Shown here: in pieces, positions 1 to 6,163 of the stretch
Numbering within the stretch: the first letter of the stretch is position 1
Layout of the letters: each line of letters opens with the position of its first letter
Assembly: GCA_031257215.1 (NCBI GenBank)
Contig: JAIRPC010000060.1
Coordinates: 1 to 6,163, forward strand
Direction: 5' to 3'
DNA: 6,163 nt
From: Eubacteriales Family XIII. Incertae Sedis bacterium
Lineage (GTDB): Bacteria; Bacillota; Clostridia; Peptostreptococcales; Anaerovoracaceae
Position numbers and translations under genes: made by a program
Notes under the pieces: generated by a model
Told to the model about the DNA's origin: nothing
Database searches by the model: none
Seen by the model: only the letters and a program-made list of their open reading frames with translations

Positions 1-16
1 GGATTACATCCTCAGC

Positions 17-2134
17 ATGAGCCACGCGCCGAGGCTCGACGAAACACCCATGCATTGGATACAGTTCATCCCCGCAGCGCTGTTCACGGCGATTGTCATC
101 ATGATAGCGCGGCAGTACGGCTACGCGCGGGACATGAGCGTCTATTATTGGAGCAACCAGACCGAGCCGCCAGCGGCGGACAGCAACAACCTCGTCGATT
201 TTTTCAGCCACTACAAGGTCGAACTGATCGGTTGGAGTGTGCTGCTCATGGGCATCATGCTCGCCTACCGCTTAGTTGTCCAGCAGTTCTCCATCAAGCG
301 CACGAAGCTATACCTGCCCATGATAGGGTATCTGGTTTTCGTCCTGCTCTCATGCATCTTCTCGGAGTACAAGGACGTGGCGTGGAGCGGCTGGAACGAC
401 CGCTTCGAGGGCACTGCTATGATACTCTGTTATTTTGCGGCGGTGTTCTTCATCATCAACTCGGTCAACTCTGAGCTGAACATCAAATTCATCGTCTACC
501 CCGTGGCGGCGGTGGCGGTGGTGCTGTCCGCGCTCGGCATATCGCAGGCGACCGGGCACGACTTCTTCCAGACTGCGGCGGGGCAGAAGCTGCTCGTGCC
601 GAACGTGATGAACGCGAAAGGCGACTACCCGTGGGATCTCATCGACCAGGCGGCTGCGGAGGGCAAAAAATATCTCGAATTCACTTTCCAGAATAACGAG
701 ATATACCAAACTGTATACAATATCAACTACGTGTCGTTCTACCTCACGCTGCTCATCCCGCTGTTCGCCATGCTGTTCGTGTGGAGCCGCGGCGTGGTGA
801 AAAAGCTGATATGGGGCGGCATCTTCGCAATGGTTCTGTTCAACTTCTTCGGCGCGGCATCCTCGGGCGGCATGCTCGGCATAGCTGTTACGATCATTCT
901 CGTGATAATAGTTTTGCGCAAGAAGCTGGTCGAATGGTGGCGGCCTGTGCTGATATTGATCGCGATAGTTTTGGCGGTGGGCGTTGCGGACATCAAGCTC
1001 GTGGACTACAACGGCAAGGGCGTCAAGTGGACGGACGAGCTGAAAGGCGCGGTCGGCGGCGCGACGGTGGCGCAGTCAGCCGAGCCAGGCGACGCGGCGG
1101 GTTCAGGCGGCGAGGTCGCGCAGCCTGCGGCGAACGCGGTGCATCCTGAGCGGACGCCGCTCTCGCATATCGACTGGCTCAGCAACAAGGGCAACACGCT
1201 GACGTTCAGCATCGACGGCAACGTCGCGACCATGACAGCCTTCCCCGACGGCTCGATCAAGGTGCATGAGGGTTACAACGACAAGGGGAACCAGATAGAG
1301 CTGTCCCAGAGCGACGGCTCGGCGGAGATACATCTGGGCGACGACCGCTTCAATAACATTTGGTTCGAGGGGCAGCAGGATCCCGACACATCGGAGCAGT
1401 TCATAGTGCTTCGCGTGCGCGGCGACGACACGCAGGTCTGGCCGTTCATCCTGACGGGCGACGACAAATCCACGCTCATGTTCAGGAACGGCATGAGGAA
1501 GAACGTCGCATTGGAGAACGTCCCGCACATGGGCTTCACTAACAGAATGAGCTTCGGCAACGGGCGCGGCTATATCTGGTCTACGTCGCTGCCAATGATA
1601 AAGAACACGATAGTCCTCGGCTACGGCGCGGACACCTACTGCATCTACTTCCCGCACAAGGACTACGTGGGCAAATACAACGCGGACTGGAACCTCGACC
1701 TGATCGTGGACAAACCGCACAACATGTATCTCGCGACGGCGATAGGCACGGGCGTCATCTCGCTGATCGCGCTGCTGGCCCTGTTCCTCATGTATATCGT
1801 GCAGAGCATCCGCCTGTACTGGCGCAGGAAATTCACGACATTCGCGGAGTACGCGGGCGCGGGCATCTTCTTTGGGGTCAGCGGCTTTATCGTGTCGGGC
1901 TGTGTTGACGACAGCACGGTCTCGGTCATGCCCATGTTCTACGGCCTGCTCGCCACGGGCATCGCCACGAACATAATGCTGAAAAAGCGCTACGGCGAGG
2001 CCGACGAGCAGGAGCGCGAGATGAGACGCATCAGGAAGAGTGTCACAAAATCCACGGCGGCACCAGTCGCGGACGGTGATGGAATAACTGGCGCAGCAGC
2101 GGGCGACAGCTCCGATGCGCGGGAAGCGGATTGA
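17..2134 (+). CDS. O-antigen ligase/polymerase-like membrane protein (Wzy/WaaL superfamily)
   Basis: Probable integral-membrane enzyme that polymerises or transfers lipid-linked glycan on the outer face of the cytoplasmic membrane. Hydrophobic segments lie near residues 13-33, 69-91, 98-116, 130-150, 153-174, 238-258, 265-301 (probably two), 308-328, 573-597, 614-635 and 640-657. A large hydrophilic stretch of about 185 residues (329-515) sits between the eighth-to-ninth segment and the C-terminal core. The core shows family hallmarks: RGYIW at 517-521, GYGADTY at 535-541 and DKPHNMYL with His568, matching the conserved periplasmic Arg and His of WaaL/Wzy proteins (family knowledge). The last ~50 residues are a charged, Ala/Gly-rich cytoplasmic tail. 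The ATG at 17 has no visible Shine-Dalgarno, nor does the next in-frame ATG at 50 (residue 12), and the frame is open to the window edge, so the gene may start upstream. Family assignment is firm; ligase versus polymerase and the glycan are not decidable here. Confidence 0.85.
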   Translation: MSHAPRLDETPMHWIQFIPAALFTAIVIMIARQYGYARDMSVYYWSNQTEPPAADSNNLVDFFSHYKVELIGWSVLLMGIMLAYRLVVQQFSIKRTKLYLPMIGYLVFVLLSCIFSEYKDVAWSGWNDRFEGTAMILCYFAAVFFIINSVNSELNIKFIVYPVAAVAVVLSALGISQATGHDFFQTAAGQKLLVPNVMNAKGDYPWDLIDQAAAEGKKYLEFTFQNNEIYQTVYNINYVSFYLTLLIPLFAMLFVWSRGVVKKLIWGGIFAMVLFNFFGAASSGGMLGIAVTIILVIIVLRKKLVEWWRPVLILIAIVLAVGVADIKLVDYNGKGVKWTDELKGAVGGATVAQSAEPGDAAGSGGEVAQPAANAVHPERTPLSHIDWLSNKGNTLTFSIDGNVATMTAFPDGSIKVHEGYNDKGNQIELSQSDGSAEIHLGDDRFNNIWFEGQQDPDTSEQFIVLRVRGDDTQVWPFILTGDDKSTLMFRNGMRKNVALENVPHMGFTNRMSFGNGRGYIWSTSLPMIKNTIVLGYGADTYCIYFPHKDYVGKYNADWNLDLIVDKPHNMYLATAIGTGVISLIALLALFLMYIVQSIRLYWRRKFTTFAEYAGAGIFFGVSGFIVSGCVDDSTVSVMPMFYGLLATGIATNIMLKKRYGEADEQEREMRRIRKSVTKSTAAPVADGDGITGAAAGDSSDAREAD

Positions 2135-2146
2135 TGGAGCGCGTGC

Positions 2147-2152
2147 GGAGGG
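2147..2152 (+). promoter_or_regulatory. Shine-Dalgarno site fixing the TTG start of the dehydratase
   Basis: GGAGGG lies 9 bases before the TTG at 2162. No in-frame ATG or GTG competes nearby, and the hydrophobic first helix begins at residue 4, so the TTG start is well supported. Confidence 0.7.
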
Positions 2153-2161
2153 CGGCCACCC

Positions 2162-4126
2162 TTGACTAAGCTGTTGCGGATAGCCGCGCTTTTCGCGCTC
2201 GACGCCGCGTGCGTCAATATTTCGTATTTCCTCGCGTACCTGCTCAGGTTCGAGCTGGACATGGACGCGCCTGGCTTCGACGAATTCTATTCGGCGTACA
2301 CGGACAATTTCATCTGGCTCACCGCTATCAAGCTCGTGCTGCTTTTCGCCTTTGGCATGTATAACAGCCTGTGGAAATACGCGGGCGCGAAGGAGATGGC
2401 CAAGGTGCTGGCCGCGTCGGTGTTCGCGACGCTCGGCGCGATGGCGTTCCTGATTTTCTTCCAGACGGATCCGCCCATGCCGAGGAGCGTTTATGCCATC
2501 ACATTTCTTTTCGATACGGCGCTGTTCGGCGGCGTCAGGTTCGCGTACAGATACGCTAGGGAGCTTCGCGGCGGCGAGCATCCAGGGCTGTTTTCGGTGT
2601 TCGCGAAAGAACCTGTGCGCGAGGGCGTATCGCGGGTGCTGCTCGTTGGGGCGGGCGACGCGGGCGCGTCCATCATCAGGGAGATCAGGTACAGCCCTGA
2701 ACGCCACATGGATGTCGTGGCCGTTATCGACGACGACGCCTCCAAGCGCGGGCACAAGATACTGGGCGTAAAAATCGAGGGCGGGCGCGAGGACATCCCG
2801 CGCATAATAGAGAAACACAGAATAGAAGAAATTATTATCGCCATCCCGTCAGCGACAAGACGGGAGATAAAGGGCATAGTGGAGCAGGCGGCAGGGTCGG
2901 GCGCGAAGATGCGCATACTGCCGTCGCTGATGGATCTGATAGACGAAAAAGTGAGCGTCAGCGCACTGCGCGATCTGGACATAGAAGACCTGCTTGGGCG
3001 CGAGCCAGTGGAACTGGACACGGACGGCATCAGCGGCTACCTCTCGGAGCGGGTGGTGCTGGTTACGGGCGGCGGCGGCTCTATCGGCTCGGAGCTGTGC
3101 AGGCAGATCGCCGCATATGGACCGAAAAAGCTAATAGCGTTAGATATTTATGAGAACACCGTGTTCGAGCTTGCGAACGAGCTGGATATCGCGAGGCCAG
3201 GGCTGGACTTCGAGCCTGTGATAGCGTCGGTCACGGACGGCGTGCGCATGCGCAGGGTCTTCGCGGAGCTGCGGCCGCAGGTCGTGTTCCACGCGGCGGC
3301 GCACAAGCACGTGCCGCTGATGGAGTTCAACCCGGCGGAGGCGGTGGTGAACAATGTGCTGGGCACGAAGATCGTATGCGACCTGGCGGCGGAGTTCGGC
3401 GCGGGCAAGCTCGTGATGATCTCGACTGACAAGGCGGTAAACCCTGAGAACGTGATGGGCGCGACGAAGAGGCTGGCGGAAATGGTTCTGACTGCCGCCG
3501 ACGCGGACGGAGGCATCCTGCCCACCACCTACGCGGCGGTCAGGTTCGGCAACGTGCTTGGCTCCAATGGCAGCGTCGTGCCGATATTCCGCAAGCAGAT
3601 CGCGCGCGGCGGTCCTGTTACTGTAACCGACAAGGACATCACGCGCTATTTCATGACCATACCCGAAGCCGTCCAGCTCGTGATACAGGCGGGCGCGATG
3701 ATGAGCGGCGGCGAGATATTCATACTCGACATGGGTGAGCCCGTGCGCATACTGGATCTGGCGAAGAACATCATACGCCTGTCGGGATTCGCGCCGCACG
3801 ACGACATAGAGATCGTGTTCACGGGGCTGCGCCCAGGCGAAAAGCTCCACGAGGAACTGAGCTACGGCGCGGAGGACATAGGCAGGACGGCGCACGACAA
3901 GATCTTCCTCGGCAAGGCGATGAACCCCTCGGAAAAAATGGCGGAGGCGCTGAACGCTGACGGCAGGGGCGGCGAAGCTCAGGAGGGAAGCGGCGCGGTC
4001 GGCGAAGCGGGATGCGAGAACAGCGCGGGCAGGCTGGAACAAATTATCCGCGGGCAGGTAGCGCATATGAGCGACGAGGAAGTGAAACGCTGGCTGCGCG
4101 AATACCTGCCTGAATACGGCGGGTAG
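2162..4126 (+). CDS. Membrane-anchored nucleotide-sugar 4,6-dehydratase (CapD/WbpM/PglF family)
   Basis: Likely converts UDP-GlcNAc (or a related UDP-sugar) to the 4-keto-6-deoxy sugar, the first step towards modified amino sugars for surface glycans. Four hydrophobic helices (about 4-30, 50-67, 82-100, 109-126) anchor the N-terminus. A first Rossmann-type domain carries VGAGDAG at 162-168. The catalytic extended-SDR domain starts with TGGGGSIGSE at 302-311, followed by HKHVPLME from 381, STDKAVNP at 421-428 and NVMGATKR at 430-437. Met432 occupies the place of the usual SDR Tyr, with Thr422, Asp423, Lys424 and Lys436 around it; this Met variant is typical of the WbpM/PglF group (family knowledge). 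LRPGEKL is at 556-562. A Gly/Glu/Ala-rich linker (601-622) precedes a charged C-terminal helix ending in LPEYGG. Length (654 aa) fits the large membrane-bound class. It starts 27 bases after gene 1, suggesting one operon. The exact sugar substrate cannot be read from sequence. Confidence 0.93.
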   Translation: MTKLLRIAALFALDAACVNISYFLAYLLRFELDMDAPGFDEFYSAYTDNFIWLTAIKLVLLFAFGMYNSLWKYAGAKEMAKVLAASVFATLGAMAFLIFFQTDPPMPRSVYAITFLFDTALFGGVRFAYRYARELRGGEHPGLFSVFAKEPVREGVSRVLLVGAGDAGASIIREIRYSPERHMDVVAVIDDDASKRGHKILGVKIEGGREDIPRIIEKHRIEEIIIAIPSATRREIKGIVEQAAGSGAKMRILPSLMDLIDEKVSVSALRDLDIEDLLGREPVELDTDGISGYLSERVVLVTGGGGSIGSELCRQIAAYGPKKLIALDIYENTVFELANELDIARPGLDFEPVIASVTDGVRMRRVFAELRPQVVFHAAAHKHVPLMEFNPAEAVVNNVLGTKIVCDLAAEFGAGKLVMISTDKAVNPENVMGATKRLAEMVLTAADADGGILPTTYAAVRFGNVLGSNGSVVPIFRKQIARGGPVTVTDKDITRYFMTIPEAVQLVIQAGAMMSGGEIFILDMGEPVRILDLAKNIIRLSGFAPHDDIEIVFTGLRPGEKLHEELSYGAEDIGRTAHDKIFLGKAMNPSEKMAEALNADGRGGEAQEGSGAVGEAGCENSAGRLEQIIRGQVAHMSDEEVKRWLREYLPEYGG

Positions 4127-4161
4127 CTCGGCGGCAAAGCAGGCGAAGGGCAGGGGCGGTG

Positions 4162-4746
4162 ATGGCTAAAAAGCCGGACACGAGGACCGACGCGGAAAAG
4201 CGCAGCTATACCATGAGCCGCATCAAGGGCAAGTCCACCTCGATAGAGGTCGCGCTCGCCAAGGCGCTTTGGCACAGGGGCATCAGGTACAGAAAAAATT
4301 ATCGCAAGGTTCCCGGCGCACCTGACATAGCGATCGTGAAACACAGGATAGCCATTTTCTGCGACGGCGATTTCTGGCACGGCAGGGACTGGCCGCGGAA
4401 GAAACACCAGTTTAAGAGCAACAAGGACTATTGGGTGAACAAAATAGAGGGGAATATCGAGCGCGACAAGCGCCGCGTGAACGAGCTTCAAGCCCTGGGC
4501 TGGTACGTGCTGAGGTTTTGGGGCGACGAGATAACCTCCGACGTGGACGCTTGCGTAGACGAGGTGTTTCGCGCCATAGACCTGGCGAGGGAGGAAGCGG
4601 ACGGCGGCGCGCATGGCGAATCGAAATGCGAGGATCTAGCATACAGGGCTTCCGAATACATCCCACGCACCCCGCTGATGGCAGCGGAGCAGGAGAAGGA
4701 ATGTTATATAATAGAAGAAAACGCGGAGCATATAAAGGAGGAGTGA
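4162..4746 (+). CDS. vsr: Vsr-like DNA mismatch endonuclease, zinc-site-less variant with C-terminal tail
   Basis: Related to very-short-patch repair endonucleases, which nick beside T in T:G mismatches left by 5-methylcytosine deamination. By alignment from memory with E. coli Vsr, key residues are kept: Met18 (M14), Glu29 (E25), Asp55 in GAPD (D51), Phe71-Trp72 (F67-W68), His73 (H69) and Asp102 in ERDKR (D97). Thr63 and His64 are Cys67 and Asp68. All four E. coli zinc ligands (C66, H71, C73, C117) appear replaced, by Asp70, Arg75, Trp77 and about Asp122. The nuclease fold ends near residue 140; about 54 further residues, acidic and without a recognised domain, make it longer than the roughly 135-155 aa usual for the family. 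ATG 4162 is chosen because AGGGG (4152-4156) lies 5 bases before it; GTG 4159 would be too close. It lies 35 bases after the dehydratase stop. No cytosine methyltransferase is in the window. Target mismatch and partner are unknown. Confidence 0.88.
   Translation: MAKKPDTRTDAEKRSYTMSRIKGKSTSIEVALAKALWHRGIRYRKNYRKVPGAPDIAIVKHRIAIFCDGDFWHGRDWPRKKHQFKSNKDYWVNKIEGNIERDKRRVNELQALGWYVLRFWGDEITSDVDACVDEVFRAIDLAREEADGGAHGESKCEDLAYRASEYIPRTPLMAAEQEKECYIIEENAEHIKEE
4707..4712 (+). promoter_or_regulatory. Possible -10 element (TATAAT) ahead of pgi, inside vsr
   Basis: A perfect TATAAT sits in a short AT-rich island (about 4701-4720) in otherwise GC-rich DNA. A start site about 7 bases on would give a leader of about 29 bases carrying the pgi ribosome binding site. 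No good -35 box is visible 16-18 bases upstream, and the site lies in coding sequence, so this is tentative. Confidence 0.3.
4734..4741 (+). promoter_or_regulatory. Strong Shine-Dalgarno of pgi inside the last codons of vsr
   Basis: AAAGGAGG lies 6 bases before the ATG at 4748 and encodes part of the Lys-Glu-Glu end of the Vsr-like protein. The vsr stop (4744-4746) and pgi start are one base apart, a layout that favours translational coupling. Confidence 0.85.
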
Positions 4747-4747
4747 G

Positions 4748-6019
4748 ATGAGCGGCATAAAAGTGGACTACCAGATGGACGGCGCTTTGCTGGCGGCGGC
4801 CGACGCTTTGGCGAACGACGCGGCGCGGCATTACGCCACCCTGCGTTCGCGCGAATTGGATTACACCGGCTGGGTGGACTACGCGGCCGGCGTGACGGAG
4901 GGCGAGATAAGCGAGGTCAAGGATATCGCGGGCGAGATACGCGCGAAGTCAGACGCGCTTATCGTGATAGGCATTGGCGGCTCGTACCTCGGCGCGCGCG
5001 CGGCCTGCGATTTTATCGGCGCGGGTCACGCCACATCCCAAGGCACGGAGATATTGTTCGCGGGCTTCAACCTCAGCGCGGCGTACCACAGGGCGCTGTT
5101 TGAAAAGCTCGACGGCAGGGATTTCAGCATAGTGCAGATAAGCAAGTCGGGCGGCACGGTCGAGCCAGCTATGGCATACCTCGCCCTGCGCGAGCTGTTG
5201 ATAAAAAAATACGGCGAAGCGGAAGCCGACGCGCGAACCTACGCGGTGACCGACGCGACGGGCGGCGCCCTGCGCGCGGAGGCCTCCGAGCGCGGGTATA
5301 GCAGCCTTTCCATTCCGTCCGACATAGGCGGCAGGTATTCAGTGCTATCGCCCGTCGGCCTTCTTCCCATGGCGGCTTGCGGCATTGACATAGGCGCGGT
5401 GCTGCGCGGCGCGAGGGAAGCCGCGAGCGACGAGGAAACAGCGGCCTGTCTTCGCCTTGCCGCGGTGCGCCGCGCCATCCAGGACGCGGGCAAGGCCGTC
5501 GAGGTCATAGGGTGCTTCGAGCCGTCCGTGGACAGTTTTATCCAGTGGATTCTCCAACTCTACGGCGAGAGCGAGGGCAAGGACGGCAAAGGCATGCTCC
5601 CCACAGGAGCCAGTTTCAGCCGCGACCTGCACTCCCTCGGCCAGTTCTTCCAGCAAGGGAACCAGATATTCATGGAAACGCTCATTGACATAGCCGAGCC
5701 AGCAGCCGACCTCGCCATAGGCGACCTAGGCACACCGCAAGCAGGAGGCGCGTCCGCGGGCGCGCTGTTCGCGGGGCGCGGCATGAACGAGTTCAACAGC
5801 GCGGTCAGGGACGGCATGACGCGGGCGCACCGCAGCGCGGGAGTCCCGATAGTGACCATAACCCTGCCCGACCAGAGCGCGGAAGCTTTCGGCAGGGCAG
5901 TATATTTCTTCGAGCTGACCTGCGGCATCACAGGCCTGCTGATGGGCGTAGACCCATTCAACCAGCCAGGCGTGGAAGCATACAAAAAAGAGATGATGGC
6001 GATACTGGGCGGCAAATAA
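4748..6019 (+). CDS. pgi: Glucose-6-phosphate isomerase
   Basis: Cytosolic enzyme interconverting glucose-6-phosphate and fructose-6-phosphate in glycolysis and gluconeogenesis; fructose-6-phosphate also feeds UDP-GlcNAc synthesis. Two SIS-type sugar-phosphate domains are evident: GIGGSYLGA from residue 75 and SKSGGT at 132-137. PGI signature 1 is DIGGRYSVLSPVG at 192-204; the catalytic-Glu motif GESEGK is at 273-278 (Glu274 the likely base); DLHSLGQ follows; signature 2 ends in NQPGVEAYK with Lys413. It matches the short B. subtilis-type enzyme. Two oddities stand out. The usual SKSGTT has Gly136 in place of the first Thr. The protein also stops about 10 residues after Lys413, lacking the roughly 20-residue C-terminal helix of B. 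subtilis Pgi. ATG 4748 is fixed by AAAGGAGG. It is the last gene before the hairpin at 6054. The assignment is secure; whether it is the cell's only Pgi is unknown. Confidence 0.96.
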   Translation: MSGIKVDYQMDGALLAAADALANDAARHYATLRSRELDYTGWVDYAAGVTEGEISEVKDIAGEIRAKSDALIVIGIGGSYLGARAACDFIGAGHATSQGTEILFAGFNLSAAYHRALFEKLDGRDFSIVQISKSGGTVEPAMAYLALRELLIKKYGEAEADARTYAVTDATGGALRAEASERGYSSLSIPSDIGGRYSVLSPVGLLPMAACGIDIGAVLRGAREAASDEETAACLRLAAVRRAIQDAGKAVEVIGCFEPSVDSFIQWILQLYGESEGKDGKGMLPTGASFSRDLHSLGQFFQQGNQIFMETLIDIAEPAADLAIGDLGTPQAGGASAGALFAGRGMNEFNSAVRDGMTRAHRSAGVPIVTITLPDQSAEAFGRAVYFFELTCGITGLLMGVDPFNQPGVEAYKKEMMAILGGK

Positions 6020-6053
6020 CTCTCCCGGCAGCCAACGACCAAAGCATAAGGCA

Positions 6054-6095
6054 AGGGCGGGATGATGGAATAATTTCCATTAACCCGCCCTATTT
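6054..6095 (+). terminator. Intrinsic-type terminator hairpin after pgi
   Basis: AGGGCGGG (6054-6061) pairs perfectly with CCCGCCCT (6084-6091). Inside this, after one A-A mismatch, a T-A and a G-T pair, ATGGAA (6065-6070) pairs with TTCCAT (6075-6080) around a TAAT loop. The 38-base hairpin starts 34 bases after the pgi stop. The following T-tract (TATTTG) is short, so termination may be partial or helped by other factors. Confidence 0.7.
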
Positions 6096-6135
6096 GAATT
6101 CTCCCGCGAAATCCCAAAACACTCTGCCAACTCGC

Positions 6136-6161
6136 CTTTCGCCTGAAAAGCTCCGCGAAAG
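6136..6161. repeat. Short inverted repeat at the right edge
   Basis: CTTTCGC (6136-6142) and GCGAAAG (6155-6161) are perfect 7-base inverted copies around a 12-base loop. The window ends two bases later, so a T-tract or a larger structure cannot be assessed. No open reading frame of note covers 6096-6163. Confidence 0.35.
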
Positions 6162-6163
6162 CC

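Noticed and set aside
503..523. Run of GTGGCG-type units, considered as a tandem repeat
   Set aside because: It is a Val/Ala-rich membrane helix in GC-rich codons, and the units are not regular.
662..728. AT-rich patch with TATACAAT-like sequence, considered as an internal promoter
   Set aside because: It lies deep inside gene 1, far from any downstream start, lacks a convincing -35 box, and encodes Lys/Tyr/Asn/Ile-rich protein that explains the composition.
1103..2818. Long reverse-strand open frame of 571 codons across the gene 1/dehydratase junction
   Set aside because: It lies antisense to two well-supported genes and has a composition rich in Arg, His, Val and Glu typical of reverse-strand shadows in GC-rich DNA. 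It shows no recognisable domain.
3140..4066. Reverse-strand open frame of 308 codons
   Set aside because: Fully antisense to the catalytic domain of the dehydratase, with low-complexity Arg/His/Val-rich content and no motif.
4159..4161. GTG as an alternative start of vsr
   Set aside because: The adjacent ATG at 4162 has better spacing (5 bases) from the AGGGG at 4152-4156; GTG would leave only 2 bases.
3979..4831. Two overlapping reverse-strand frames (211 and 139 codons) opposite vsr
   Set aside because: Antisense to a clear Vsr-like gene; no motif and no convincing ribosome binding site noticed.
1..6163. CRISPR arrays, insertion sequences, tRNA or rRNA genes
   Set aside because: I saw no spaced direct repeats, transposase motifs, terminal inverted repeats or cloverleaf-like segments; coding genes fill almost the whole window.

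Overview
This 6.2 kb window is GC-rich (around 60% by eye) and reads entirely on the + strand. It holds four tightly packed genes and ends in a rho-independent-type hairpin. The most likely source is a high-GC member of the Bacillota, Clostridia-like. The first gene is a long polymerase/ligase of a layout I associate with Clostridia. The isomerase is the short B. subtilis-type enzyme. Shine-Dalgarno sites are strong and purine-rich. Isoleucine codon ATA and arginine codon AGG are used freely despite the high GC. This assignment is inference; no rRNA or other marker is present.

Layout. (1) 17-2134: polytopic O-antigen ligase/polymerase-like (Wzy/WaaL superfamily) protein with a large extracytoplasmic insert; its frame is open to the left edge, so its true start may lie outside. 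(2) 2162-4126: membrane-anchored nucleotide-sugar 4,6-dehydratase of the CapD/WbpM/PglF family, with a TTG start set by a GGAGGG site. (3) 4162-4746: Vsr-like mismatch endonuclease of a variant without the classical zinc ligands and with a C-terminal tail of about 50 residues. (4) 4748-6019: glucose-6-phosphate isomerase (pgi), one base after the vsr stop, with its ribosome binding site inside the last vsr codons. A strong hairpin at 6054-6091 follows. The last ~70 bases hold no gene I can recognise.

How they may work together. Genes 1 and 2 are typical of a surface-polysaccharide or glycan locus: the dehydratase makes an activated 6-deoxy-4-keto amino-sugar precursor, and the polymerase/ligase joins or transfers lipid-linked glycan outside the membrane. 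Pgi supplies or drains fructose-6-phosphate, the entry point to UDP-GlcNAc, and pgi is a known member of some capsule loci (for example Acinetobacter K loci). The vsr gene is the misfit: a DNA-repair nuclease lodged between sugar genes with no cytosine methyltransferase in view.

I see no clearly new multi-gene system. The points most worth following are the zinc-site-less Vsr with its tail, the AT-rich TATAAT island in that tail just ahead of pgi, the extracytoplasmic insert of gene 1, and the ATA-heavy codon use.
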